A DNA stretch of 64,000 nucleotides from Phaeosaccion multiseriatum (Eukaryota > Ochrophyta, other classes). The stretch is taken from assembly GCA_965112735.1 (NCBI GenBank), contig OZ218960.1:2480001-2544000 (forward strand), in the 5' to 3' direction. Shown here one piece after another: positions 50,088-62,369 of the stretch (position 1 is its first letter; every line of letters starts with the position of its first letter). Under the pieces are notes generated by a model. That model saw only the letters and a list, made by a program, of their open reading frames with translations, did not search any database and was not told where the DNA came from. A program made the position numbers and the translations under genes.

Positions 50088-51103
50088 AGAACGAAAGCAG
50101 GCAGAGGGAGGAGGAGGGGGTGCAGGGGGCTGAGGTGCGGCTGCTCTAGGTATATTTAAGCCGTCCCTCGGACTATTCTGGCCCGGTGAGGTGGTGTTCT
50201 TCTCAACTTCTCAACGTCAACTCTTCAAGGCCGCAGACTTTGACTGCCATCCACTCTACCCGCCTGCCCCCACTTTGATAGTTTGGAGTGGGTGTGTGCA
50301 CTGTGTAGAGGGCGAGACATGGTTCTCGCAAGCAATGATGACAAGTGGGATGGAGACACAGGGACCAACTTCGAGAGCTGCCCAAGGACGGCAAAGACGT
50401 TGGAGTGGAGGCTTCCCCTGCCCCCCCCCCGGTAGCCCCCCACCTGCACACACAGCACACACAGCAGGCAGAGCAGAGACAGCAGACAGAGAAGAAGAGC
50501 AGAACAGAGCAGCGCAGGGCAGCAAACGAAGGACCCCTCTACAACCTGGCATTGCCTAGGCCAGGGCCGCGGAGGGCGGGGCCTCAGAGTGCTGCCCATC
50601 AGCAAGGCCCGGGAAGGGAAGGAGGGAGGGGGGGAGGGGGTGTTGAGTCGCAGCTTCAAACCCCCTTGGGGACGCGAAGGAGGTGTTGAACAGGAGGAGT
50701 TGTAGCGTCCTCCCAAGTGGGGGCGTCGCTTAGCCTGAGATGGGGGGGCGGTAGAGAGGATATTGTAGACGGAGGCAAAAGAGGAGCGCCAAGCGGGCTA
50801 AAGGGGAGGAGAAGCTGAGAAGGTAGAGGGGGGACTACAGCTCGACTGCTTTAGCAGAGGAGTAGGAAGAGGGCCACGACGAGGTGTGGCTGGTTCTCGT
50901 TGGGCGGAAATAAAGTGAGTTCGCTAGAGGCAGGAGCGGGAGGGGAGGACCAGAAGCGAGATATGAGAACACAAGAAAGGAGAGGGCAAAATAGGATTTG
51001 TTGATCGTCCAACGTCTGAAGCTCCTCACTGAGTGACTGAGTGAGTGAGTGAGTGCGTGCAAGAGTGGAGTGAGAAGGGCCACTCCCCTGCCTCATACGC
51101 CAA

Positions 51104-51152
<49 letters not shown>

Positions 51153-51446
51153 TGTGCGTGAGGATGTGAGTGAGTGAGTGATGTGAGTGGGTGAGAGACT
51201 GCGTGTGTGACTGCGGTGAAACCCCTTGCTATAAGGGGAGAAGCATAGCAGTAAGCTGACTTGCAGGCGGCCGACGCGCGCGCACATACACACACTGTGG
51301 CATCTCCCTTTCGCCCCGATCACCACAAACTCAGAGAAGGCCAGGATGCAGTGCTGGGCGGATCGGGGAGGGAAGGAAGGAGGGAGAAGGGAGAAACGTG
51401 GGGAAAAAAGCGTGTGGAAAAAGCAAAAAACAAAAGCGAATGTCAA
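50088..51446. other. Gap between MFS gene and tRNA
   Basis: Contains (CAGACAG)-like repeats near 50455-50520 and a (TG)n tract at about 51104-51156. Minus-strand open frames at 50835-51083 are hydrophobic but have no recognisable similarity and no flanking splice signals I trust. No gene is called. Confidence 0.45.
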
Positions 51447-51566
51447 CGTCTGCTGCAGGATTTGAACCTACGCGGGCAGAGCCCAATTGATGGCAAGCGT
51501 TTCGTGCATGTGAAAACACAAAACGAAGGTTCGAGTCAATCCCCTTAACCGCTTGGGTAAACAATA
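51447..51566 (-). tRNA. tRNA-Ser(CGA) with 38-nt intron
   Basis: On the minus strand the D arm (CCC-AAGCGGTTAA-GGG), anticodon stem ATTGA/TCAAT, a class II variable arm GGGC/GCCC and the T arm GTAGG-TTCAAAT-CCTGC are all present. Removing 51529-51492 after A37 gives loop CTCGAAA with anticodon CGA. The B box GGTTCAAATCC is exact, the A-box region TACCCAAGCGG is good, and a T-rich pol III terminator follows. The acceptor stem is poor: the outer two pairs mismatch and two are wobble. It could therefore be a diverged or dying copy. Confidence 0.8.
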
Positions 51567-51778
51567 CCGAAATGATTTTGACCTCTTCTTAATAATAAGC
51601 TACAGCAGGACCCCGCCCTCCTTCCCCGATTCTCTTTTTGACGTGCCGATCTCCCGAGAAGCGGGGGGTCGATCGGGGGTCCCACAAACAAGGGACGGGA
51701 AATTCTTTGCCGCCATTGTATTGGACTTGTACGACGCCACGCCATCCAACACAATACTTGCAAGCAACGCACAGTAAA

Positions 51779-54316
51779 ATGGCCAGCACTTCGGCCTTTA
51801 CCTCGATGCTGGGCCCGATGCTCACCTCGGCCACCGGCAAGGAGCAAGACACCGCGACAGCCCTGGCGGGCAAGGTAGTGGGTCTCTACTTCTCAGCACA
51901 CTGGTGTAAGTCGAGAACAGGACTCTGTGGGGACAGGTCATCCACACTCTCTTTGGTGTTTCCATTGCTGCCCCCCTTTTTCCTCTCTCATTTCTCTCCC
52001 TCTTCCTTCCTCCCCGCTCCGCACTGTTTCTCCCCCGCTTAGGCCCGCCCTGCAGGGGCTTCACGCCCAAACTCGTCGAGTAAGTGCTCTGAAGAGCAAA
52101 CATCTCAGCTCTCTTTGTGCTTCTTGGGCGCTTCACAATGCACTCCGCAACACCTTCTTCTCAATTGTCCCCCCTTGGCCCTCGCCTTTATCCTTGCCTT
52201 GCAGGTCCTACAAGGCCATCAAGGCATCTGGTAAGGACTTGGAGATTGTGTTTGTCTCTTCCGATAAGAGCGACGCGCAGTTCAAGGAGTACCTGTCGGA
52301 GATGCCGTGGCTCGCCCTCCCCTTCGACCAGCGAGAGGCCAAGGCCAAACTCTCCACCAAGTTCAAGGTGCGTGCGGTGTAGTCATCAAGCTATAAACAG
52401 ATGGAAGTGCAGTGCGGGCCTTTGAGTGCAGTCTCAACCACTGACGGCTGGAGTCTGCTGCATGATGGTATGGACATGACTCCTCAGCAGCTCCCCCTCC
52501 AGTTTTGGTGTGTGTGGGGTAGGTAGGGGATTCGTTGTTTCTTTGTGTGTGTGTTGTTGGCTTTCTGCTCACATCCTTGCCATCCGCGCTACTTCCATGG
52601 ACGACAAGGTTCGAGGCATCCCTTCGCTCGTTTTCCTCGACACCGACGGAAAGGTTATCACCATGGATGGGAGAGAAGAGGTCATGGCCGATATTTCGGT
52701 GAGTTCGTGGGTGAGCAAGGGAGGGAGGGAAGGAAGGAAGGAGGGAGGGAAGGAAGGAAGGAAGGAAGGAAGGAAGGAAGGAAGGAAGGAAGGAAGGAAG
52801 ACGAATGAAAGGAACGAGGGAGTAGGTGAGCTGAGTGATTCAGTGAGTTCGAGAGAGAGAGAGAGAGTGCATGAGTGAGTGGGTCAGAGAGTGGCTGAGT
52901 GAAAGAGTGCGCCAGCGAATGAGTGAGCGAGATGTGAGCAACTCGCTCGCATAACTTGCTCAATCATGAGAGTAACTGGGTAGGCCATTGCCGACAACAC
53001 AGCGAAGGCTAACCTTTGAAGTCGTGGCGCTCCGTTTCGTCCTCCACACCGTGTCTCCTGCTCACTTCTCCGCCCACTCCTCCACCACTCTGGTACCGAC
53101 CCACCCACCCACCCACCAACCAACCAACCACTCCAGGGAGCCAACTTTCCCTGGACGCCCAAGCCTCTGAAGGAGCTCTTGGGGGAGGAGTTTGTGGGGC
53201 ACGGCGGCAAAGGGAAGGTCGGGAAGGAGGCCATTGAGGGCAAGACCCTCGGCCTCTACTTCAGGTGAAGGAAGGGTGATGCCCTATGGATGGCACCCTA
53301 GGTTTTTGTTGATATGACACAGAGAGCTCGCTCACCTCCCTGTCTTTGTCTCGGTCCCGCAGTGCCCATTGGTGCCCTCCCTGCAAGGCCTTCACCCCGG
53401 TGCTCAGCGAGGCATACCAATGCATCAAGAAGAGCGGTACGTAAGGGGTTACGTGAGGGGTGCAGTGCAGATACAGAACGAAAAGGTGTAGAAGCATATC
53501 GTAAACATACGTGCTCCTTCTTTCGCTTGCAGCCTTGCATGGATCGTCGGGCCTCTGTCTGCGTGCGTTTCCGATTCCACAGACGTACACACTCACAAGT
53601 CACTGCTACAACTGCTGCTGCTGCACTCAGACAAAGGAGCCGACATGGAGATTGTCTTCATCTCCAGCGACCGGAGCGAGGCCCAGTTCAACGAGTACCA
53701 CGCGGACCAACCATGGCTGGCGCTACCTTTTGCAAATAGGGAAGCAAAGGAAAAGATCAGCAAAATGTTTCAGGTCGGTGAGCGAGTCAGTCAACACACA
53801 CTCTCTCTCTCTCTCTCTCTCGCTTGCTTCCAAGTCAGTCAGCACACACACACTCTCTCTCTCTCTCGCTCGCTCTCGCTCTCTGTTCCACGCCGCTCCG
53901 CTCACGCGCGTCCAATTTCCGCTCACTGCCCTCTTGGGGGGAGGGGAACTCTGTGCTGGCCTCCCTCCCTCCTCCTCGACTCGTCTGCGGTGCTCTGACC
54001 CCCCCTCCCCCTCCCCTCCCCTCCTTTTGTCTGTCTGCCTCTTTGCGCCCTCGTCCATTTGCCTCTCTTGCACAGGTGCAAGGCATCCCCTCTCTCGTCA
54101 CCATTGGGCCGGACGGAGAGGTGATCAACGCGTCTGCACGCGGGCAAGTGGATGCCGATCGGAAGGGGGAGGACTTCCCCTGGCATCCCAAGCCGGTTGG
54201 GGAGCTGTCTCAGTCCCTGGAGAGCGGAGGTCTCAGCATTAACGAATGCGCGGTGAGTGCCATAATGTGACTGGCATCACCCTACAGCGGGAGGAAGGAG
54301 GTCACCGGGCACGCGC

Positions 54317-54381
<65 letters not shown>

Positions 54382-54410
54382 CGTGTGTGTGTGTGGGTGT
54401 GGGTGTGTGG

Positions 54411-54461
<51 letters not shown>

Positions 54462-55461
54462 CAAGGCTTCTCCTTTTCCCTCTTTGCGTTTGCGAGTGTT
54501 TCTTAACCGACGGGTGGTCTGCTATGCCTCCTCTTGCTCTCTTCTCCCACGCGGCCCCAGTCCCTCATCCTGCTAATGGAGGGGTGCGACGACCTCGACC
54601 AGCGAGAGCTTGGTGACGCTCTAGAGAAGCTGGCGGTGGACGCCAAGGCTGCTGCTGCCCAGAGCGGGGCAGACCCTAACCTACTCTACTTTACGGCCAA
54701 GGTGCGTACTACTTCGTACGTACGTAGTACTATGTACATGCTTGCTGACACCTCAATGGGGGTGATGTGTCTGTCTGTGTGTGTCTCTTGGTCTGTCCTG
54801 CTCGGCCACACACACGCTCACACAGTGTTGTTGGGTGATGGGGTGTGCTGTGCTGTGGTGTTGTGTGTGCCGTGGTGTGACGTGATACGGGTGTGGGAAG
54901 GGCGAAGCTGTGCACTTGGTGTATGTATGTACGTGTACGAGCCTTGCGTTGGGTGCGTCTTGTGGATGGGGTGTGGCAGACCGGCAGTACAGCGGCACTG
55001 CGGCACAGCGGCCCGCCGGGCAGGGCACGAGGAGTACGAGGACGAGGACCCGACTACTCGAGGGAGCTGTGGGAGGGAGGGAGGGAGGCTGATTTTAGAG
55101 TCTGTTTTTCAATCATTTGTTTTTTGTTCATTGACAAAAGCACCGTTTGCAAAGTAAAGTGCCTTGCAAGAGACTTAACCGCCGCCGATCTCCTTCTGCC
55201 CCTTTCCATGACCCTTCCCATATGTATATAACCCCTTCCCCATGACCCCGCCACACACAGGCGAGCGGGCCGGCCGTGGTGCAAGTGCGCAAGATGGCCA
55301 AGCAGAAGGAGGGGGGCGACACCGCACAAATGGTCATCCTGGACCTCCCCGGAGAGGGGCTGTACGTGTTTGAGGGGGAAGTCACGGCAGATGCGGTGAC
55401 GGCCTTTGCAGCGGACTTTGGGGCCGGCAAGCTCAAGAAGGAGGCGCTCACCTTCAATTAA
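51779..55461 (+). CDS. Nucleoredoxin (tandem thioredoxin-fold)
   Basis: Ten exons (51779-51905, 52043-52079, 52205-52367, 52609-52698, 53137-53264, 53363-53436, 53637-53773, 54076-54252, 54561-54701, 55261-55461) give 424 residues in phase. Two tryparedoxin-type domains each carry AHWCPPC followed by FTP, then [11 protein letters not shown] / [17 protein letters not shown] and GIPSLV with the cis-proline. A third, degenerate thioredoxin-like region without Cys-x-x-Cys ends the protein. Nucleoredoxins are NADPH-thioredoxin-reductase-linked disulfide reductases in cytosol and nucleus, and there is no targeting signal here. The first active-site Cys codon is split by an intron. The last codons and stop are duplicated downstream. 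Confidence 0.94.
52722..52800. repeat. GGAA tetranucleotide tract
   Basis: (GGAA)n with GGGA variants at the 5' end of the nucleoredoxin intron 52699-53136. A C-rich CCCACC tract ends the same intron. Confidence 0.85.
54318..54460. repeat. GT dinucleotide tract
   Basis: (GT)n of about 140 bp with GC and GGG interruptions, in the nucleoredoxin intron 54253-54560. Confidence 0.9.
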
Positions 55462-55561
55462 AGGGAGGGAGGAGGAGGGAGTGACGCCGGGTACTCGATC
55501 TTCGCAGTCAATTAAAGGGAGGGAGGAGGAGGGAGTGACGCCGGGTACTCGATCTTCGCAG
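55454..55561. repeat. 54-bp tandem duplication over stop codon
   Basis: Units 55454-55507 and 55508-55561 appear identical. The first contains the final Asn codon and TAA of nucleoredoxin; the second repeats this in the 3' region. Confidence 0.97.
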
Positions 55562-55886
55562 TAGGGGGGTCGAAGTATGCTTTTTCCTTGCTGCTGTGGC
55601 TGCCTGCGTGACATACTGTATGGCATGTGGGGGGGCCTCGTAAACATGTATGTGTGACCTGAGGCTCTCTCTCTCTCTCACTCTCTCTCTCTTCCTCTCT
55701 CTCTCTCTCGTCACGGCCGACTGGAGAGAGTACCAGAGGCATTTTCTTGGCTTGAAGCGCTCTGAGCCACACTCGCGCAGCAATAGACAAGAGAAGAAGG
55801 TTGTGAGAGGAGCCCTCGCCTCGTCTCGGCCCTGTACTTCAAAAATAGATTAAAAATTAAATCTCTACTACTCCTACTGTACTACT

Positions 55887-55933
<47 letters not shown>

Positions 55934-55974
55934 TTCTTCACCGAGTGCTTGCTCGCCCACAGCCCCCCGGCCAA
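55562..55974. other. Convergent gap, nucleoredoxin/lectin-like
   Basis: Has (CT)n at about 55665-55708 and (ACT)n at about 55886-55933. No gene is seen. It probably contains both 3' untranslated regions. Confidence 0.6.
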
Positions 55975-58900
55975 TCACCACCACTTTTGCTTATTGTTCT
56001 TCGTTTTCTCATCTTTCTTCTTGTTCTTGTTCTTCGTTTTCTGATCATTCTTGTTCTTGTTCTTCGTTTCCTTATCATTCTTGTTCTTGTTCTTCGTTTC
56101 CTTATCATTCTTGTTCTTGTTTTGCGTTTCCTTATCATTCTTGTTCTTCGTTTCCTTCTCATTCTTGTTCTTGTTCTTCGTTTCCTTCTCATTCTTGTTC
56201 TTCGTTTCCTTATCATTCTTGTTCTTGTTTTTCGTTTCCTTCTCATTCTTGTTCTTGTTCTTCGTTTCCTTATCATTCTTGTTCTTGTTCTTCGTTTCCT
56301 TCTCATTCTTGTTCTTGTTTTTCGTTTCCTTATCATTCTTGTTCTTGTTCTTCGTTTCCTTATCATTCTTGTTCTTGTTCTTCGTTTCCTTACCATTCTT
56401 GTTCTTGTTCTTCTTGGAGGAGGAGGAAGGAGAGGGCTGGGAGGGAGCCGAGGCGGACCAGGAGGCGGACCAGGGGGAGGGGGAGGGGGAGGGGTGGGTG
56501 CCACCCAAGGCCGGGCACTGAACGTAGTCTTGAGAACCGTCGGAGGAAGCCGTTTCGTCGCAGAGCCTGCACCCCGTGGAGATGACGTCACCGCCCTGGC
56601 ATCCTGACAACTCGTAGCAAGAGGAACCGTTGCACGTACACAGGTCGCACGCCGGGCTCGCACCGCTGGTCCCATCGGTCTGTGGTGGGGGAAGTAAGGG
56701 GACAGCAGGAGGGAGAGGAGGGAGAGGAGGGAGAGGAGGGAGAGGAGGGAGGAGGGATAACGCTGTGTGCGTGAAGGGGGCGGCGGGGAGGACGATCATT
56801 CTGGCTGGAGGGAGTGCAAGTGAGTAGCTAGGGATTGTGTGTGAAGTACTTTCACTCTCGGTGGGCAAGCAAGTGGAAGGACTTACCACGACGCCAGGCT
56901 CCGTTGTGATGCACGCTGAAGAGGGTGCTGTGGCGCTTGCGCAAGTAGCGGTGAAGGGTGCGGCAGCGCAAGAGAATGCGCAGGAAGGGGTGTAGTCCTG
57001 TACCGCACAGTGAGAGCCGCCTTGTCCGACGGTGAGTCCGTACACCTCGCATCGGACACCAGAAGCCGTAGCCGGGGCAGCAAACGTGGCCAAGTTGATC
57101 AACCCACCGCTCTGGTCGAGCACCGAAGGATCGAATGCGGTAGTAGCCTTCTCGCGGCCTGCTCCTGTCTCCTCACCCCTCCCCCCACACTCAAAGGAGT
57201 CTCTGTGAGCTCGGGCTCGAGCGGCGCAAAGGTCGGCGGGTGCCTTACCAGGGGTGAGGGCGGAGATTTGCCACGGACAGACACACACCACGGGAAAGGT
57301 TCCCTGAGGGCACTCCTCATAGCAGTCTACTGACTCATCATGCTGGGGGGCGTCGTCGTCGTCGGAGGAGGACGAGGAGGAGGAGGCGGAATCGGACGAG
57401 GAGGAGGAGGAAGAAGAAGAGGAGGAGGAGGAAGAGGAGGGGGGGGAAGAAGAAGAGGAGGGGGAGAAGTACCCGAGCTTCCGCCTACTCCCCCGCGTCC
57501 GATGGTCGTCGGTGACGCAGTGGACGGCATTGGTGGCGTGGTCGACGACGCTCGAGTAGCCCAGCGCCGAGCAAGCACTGCTGCTGTGATCGCCATACTT
57601 GTCGATGGCCTCCATAACAGGCACATAACGCAGTTGTGCTTCATCCCCCTTGTCCTTCTCCTCCTCCTCCCCCTCGGTCTCGCCGGTGGCACTAACCACT
57701 CGAAGGCGTCGAGTACGGTTGGGGACGGTGGCGTCCACCTCAATGGGCCACGTCTCCGTCCCTGTCGTGTCGGCCTTTCTGCAAGCCGTCACCTCAACGT
57801 CGTACTTTGCAAAGATACACCTGTAGGCGACTCCAAGCGTGTCCTCATCAAGTGGGTTCGTATTGGAGCACGTTCCAGTCACTTTAAAGTGAGGTTCCTG
57901 GCCCGTATTTGCATTGCACCCGGGTAGATGGAGGTCGTACTCGCATGTGGCGCTGAGAAGATCACATTCGTTGTGATTCGCGCAGGAACGCTGGGGGTTG
58001 GCCGGGTCGAAGCCGATGGAGGAGTCGAGGAAGGAGGCGATGTTGAGGCCCTTGGGACATGCACGGGGGCAGGTTGTGGCGGAGTCGTACTGTTGATTCG
58101 TCACAGTACGATAGTCGGGCCGGGGCAAGTGCGTTTCCGAGTTGTTGTTGATAAGCACACGGGACGGCAGGACCGATAGAGAAGGCATGACAGAGAAGGG
58201 ACGGGAGGATAAGAGGGTTGGGGGAGAGCGAGCAGGGAGAGGGGGCAAGGAATACGAGTGTGAGTACAGTGCCCCAGGCAAACGATGGAGGGCCTGCAGA
58301 CTAAGTATAGCTACATGGCACAGAGTACAGGCACGCTGCAAACAGAGCAGCACCAGCACAAGGCGGGTGAGGTGGAGCAAGCAAGAGCAAGCAGGGCTCT
58401 ACGGGGTCTCAGGATAGAAAAGAAAGGCAAGTAGGCACGAGTAGAGGCGAGGTCAGAAGGCGCCGGATCCTCCTCACATCCAATTTGTTTAATTCAGCAA
58501 AGGCAAACCAACCACCACTCACCGACGACGGAGCGGGACCCTCGCAAACGTAGCCTGCCAGGAACGGGGTGGAGTTGGGGGAGGGGCACGTCGAGACGCT
58601 CCAGGTGCCAATAGTTCCCGAGTACGTGCCGCACTCGCCTTGCGAGCTTATCCAGACTAGGCCTTCGAAATTTGCCCCCAGGAGGCCTTGGACGACTGTC
58701 GCTTTAGCAGGATCGTCCACAGACATGAGGGCGGCGTTGCGATCCTCACACGCTGCCTTTGCGTCCATGTAGGAGACTTCGGTCTGCACGTAGGTATACT
58801 CTAATTGATTCACGCCCAACGCCCCCGGCCGTGACAGGCAGTCCCCGCCAGACGGGGAGGTGAGGTTGGAAGGAAGAGAGGGAGGCGTGACAGGAGCGGG

Positions 58901-59126
58901 GGGTTAGCTTAGGGCGAAAGAGGAAAGATAGAGGCCGATACCACCAATGCCTACCTTGATCAGCCGAGGTCATCACCAGGTTGCCTGCTGCTGCTGTAGT
59001 GGTGATGGACCCTGCCACCAGCACCAACCACGCCTGAGGGAGAAAGGTGGTCCCAAGAAGCGCGGCCACTAGCGTGAGATGCCTGGCGACGGACGACATG
59101 GATGTTCTTTGGTTTGTTGGTCTCAT
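55975..59126 (-). CDS. Secreted C-type-lectin-like, Cys-rich protein with KN tail
   Basis: Four exons on the minus strand (59126-58955, 58800-58523, 58089-56887, 56679-55975) give 785 residues in phase. A signal peptide precedes a C-type-lectin-like domain (about 58-150: YTYVQTEVSYMDAKAACEDRNAALMS, GLVWISSQGECG, GYVCEG). A large Cys-rich region follows with repeated Cys-Pro pairs and a Ser/Asp block. The last 140 residues are about 14 units based on KETKNKNKND/E, ending KQKWW. A carbohydrate-binding cell-surface or wall role is inferred from the lectin fold. The exon-2 acceptor (AATTAG) lacks a good pyrimidine tract, and the ATG could instead be the one at 59099. Confidence 0.78.
55995..56415. 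repeat. Coding minisatellite, KETKNKNKND units
   Basis: Imperfect 30-bp (some 24-bp) units on the minus strand of the lectin-like gene. Units alternate Asp and Glu at one position, and two or three units lack one Lys-Asn pair. Confidence 0.92.
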
Positions 59127-59728
59127 TCCTTTTTGTAAAAAGGAGAGCGATATCCTCGCTCCTTCCTGCCTCCTTGCGTCAATTCTTCTTGGCTTGATGC
59201 TGGATAGTGTCGTGTATTAGGGTTGTGTAAATTCTTTTCGGCATCGCGCCTTTTTGTACTTGTGTGGATGCCTTCACAAAAAGAAAGGAAGGTTTGAAGG
59301 TTTCGTTTTTTTTCTTTTCTAGCTGTGATCCGAATGACCAACTGCCCTCCCCCCCCCTTATCCCTTATCGGCTTCTTCTGAGTTTTACGATTTTACAGAG
59401 TTTTATCAATATGATTATCCAGATACAGATGTAACAATACAGGCTTTCAGCAGCTTCACCTCGTTCACCGACAGCGCGGTACCAGGTACGATTGTGGCGG
59501 GGAAGAGTAAAGGCTGGGAGAATCTGAGAGAAGTCGGACCCATTCCCCATATTGACTCTCTTCCCTTCGAAGAAAAATGGGGAGGAGTGCAGAAGAAACC
59601 GTCTTTGGACCACACCTCTTCTCCTATCCACCTCATTTACCTCTCCCTCCTTCCCGCCTCCCGTACAGGCTTCACTCTCCCGGAGCGTTCACAGTCCTTT
59701 AATCCCCGCCAGGCTCTCTTGGGGATCG
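59127..59728. promoter_or_regulatory. Divergent promoter region, lectin-like/RCC1
   Basis: 602 bp between head-to-head starts. Around 59270-59450 the sequence is AT-richer than the surroundings, with TTTTTTCTTTTC. The promoter role is inferred, and no motif is named. Confidence 0.4.
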
Positions 59729-62323
59729 ATGGAAGAAGACTCCCGCTTGACCGATGGGAAAGACTGGAGCCGGTGTGTTGAGCTAGCCATTGAGTCCCTC
59801 CAAGTGCTTGAAGGAAGTGGCGGGGAAGAAGGTCAGGGGGGGGGGCTGGAACGACTGGCGGCAGCAGCGGCGGAAGCCGTAGGAGCTGGAGCAGGGGCAG
59901 GAGCAGGAGAAGCACAGGGAGGAGAAGTGGCAGCAGAAGGAGGGGGAGAAGGTGGAGGAGAAGCAGGAGTAGCAGGAGTAGTAGCAGCAGCAGCAGCAGC
60001 GGGAGGAGCAGGAGGAGGAGGAGGAGGAGGAGGAGGAGGAGAAGCAGCAGCGGGGAGAGGGAGGGGAGGACTGAGGGCTGCACATGAGGGACTCAGCCCC
60101 ACTGCTCAAACTCTGGGAGTGGTGATAAAGTTCGGGTTCGAGCAGGTCCAACGCATGGTCAAACTCCTCCGGCAGCACCGAAAGTCCAACGTTACCCTCG
60201 CCCGACACGGTAATGCCTCGGCCGCTGCCCTATTGCCTCCTCCTCTTCCTCCTCCTTCTCCTCCGCCTGCATGCCCGAGAGCGGAGCTGGAGCAAGGCCT
60301 GGAGAGGTTGTGCGCCACGCTGCTGAGTCTGCAGGAGGAAAGAGAGAACCACTTTGGCTGCTGTAGAAAGGAAGTATACCTCAATGAGATCACGCTCCTC
60401 CAGGCCAGGGTAAGTGGTACCCCAAACGAGCCAAAAGGCACTCGGCTCCCCACCTGCCAGTATGGTGTGTCCAATGACTTTGTTGGCGCGAGAAGTATAT
60501 CACCAACTCCCCTACTATGTGCTCTTCGTACCTCTGCGCATCGGCCCGTGTGCTGGACCGTGAATATTACACTTCGTTGACATACCTCCCCCCCTCCCTC
60601 TCTGTCCCTTAACCCTTTTCTCTTCCCCTTCCTCCCCTAGATGTGGAAGCTCATTCAGCAGGCGCGGCAAGAAGGAGGAGGAGCAGTGGGGGCGGGGCAG
60701 CATGACGAGAGGGTCTCCCCCACCACTCGCAGAGCCACCGCAGGCTCTCACCAGACCGCATTTAGGTACGTGCGGTGCCGACAGGCAGACACACTTTTGC
60801 CTGATGTACCACCAACTAACTGGTCTTTCTTCTGCGGCTGCGTATCACCAACTGCTCCAGTTGCAGTTGCTACATTGCGTCGCTGTGGTGGCGGGCAAGC
60901 TTCGGAGAGAGTACGACGCGAGTGAGCTGGACGGCCTTCAGAGCCGCTTTCATCGAGCAGGTAGGGAGGGTGGGTAGTGCATGACTGTGGGATGGCAGTA
61001 GAAGGCAGTAGAAGGCAGTAGAAGGCAGGGGAGGGATGGCAGCGGAAGACGGTACAGGAATGGCAGTGGATGGATAGGACACCTTTCACCAAGACGATAT
61101 ACTCATGTCTCTCTGCCCATCCCCCCCCCTCCCCCCCGGCCCCTTCGTTGACTTACATCGGACCAGTTCGGCTCTCAGCTGGACGACCCGATGCAGAGGT
61201 TGCAAGACGTATTGTGCAGCCCCCCCCGGGACGAGGCTGATGGCGAGACTCCCGGGGGGCGGCAGGTTTCCCGAGGGGCCTCGAGGAGTATGGGAGGGGC
61301 GAGTGTGAGCAGCGCTTCGTCTGTCCGAGCGAGGAGCAGCACTACCGTTCGGAGAAGGAGAGCAGGGGGTGGTAGCAGTAGCAGTAGCAGTAGAAGTTGC
61401 ACGGGAAGAGCAGAGGGGGAAGGAGAGCAGCAGTTCGCAAGTCAACACAACCTTCATCGTTTGGCCCCGCTTCAGCAGCAGCAGCAGCAGCAGCAGGAGG
61501 AGGAGGAGGAGCCAACGCTGAACAACAGTGGTGGTAGTGGTGGAGGAAGAGGAGGAGGAAGTGGCGGCAGTATTGGCGGCGTCGCGGCCAGTGGTGACGA
61601 CAATATATTACCAATGGACCATGGCAGCGACGGGGGAGGAGGGGGGAGTGCGGAGGAGGAGGACGAGGGCAGTGACTGTGAGGACGCCAAAGGAGGAGCA
61701 AGTGGAGCAGTTGGTGATACATGTACCGGTGGGTACCACGTCCACGCTCGGGCCTTTGATGCGTTCACGACGGAGTACGGGGGAGGGCAGGGAGTTTACG
61801 AGGCGTATCAGGCACTTACGGATCCGAAGCGGGTGGTGTATGAGTTCGGAGTGGTTGAGGATGATGCAGATCGCTTCTTCAGCAGACCCTCTGTGGTGCT
61901 AGGCTGTCTGGGGCTGAATATCACTCAGGTAGGTGTGTTTGGGGGGGGGGGGAGGAGAGGAATGGATAGAAAAGAGGGAGAGAGGGAGGGAGGGAGAGAG
62001 AGAGAGAGATGAATAGATAAGAAAGAGGGAGAGACTCGGCTCTTCGAGGGCCAAGCCGTGCTCCCCACTCACTCGTCTTCCTCGCCACCACTCCTCTCCA
62101 CTCCCACCCCTCCTCTCCACTCTTCTCCTCTCTTGTCTACCGTGGTACTTACTTTGTGTATACACTTACATCAACCCTACCAATGACCCTCCCTACGGCC
62201 TCAGCCACCCCTAACCATCCACCCCCTTGCGTAACATGTCTTAACTTTTTAATACAGTAGCTAACAAGTTTCAACCCACCCTCATCCACCCACCCCCAAA
62301 CCACCCACCCACCCACCCACTCA

Positions 62324-62369
<46 letters not shown>

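Noticed and set aside
55945-56607. Plus-strand frame of Leu/Phe/Val-rich hydrophobic repeats
   Set aside because: It is the exact antisense of the KETKNKNKND tail of the lectin-like gene, whose minus-strand model has a signal peptide, domain and consistent splicing.
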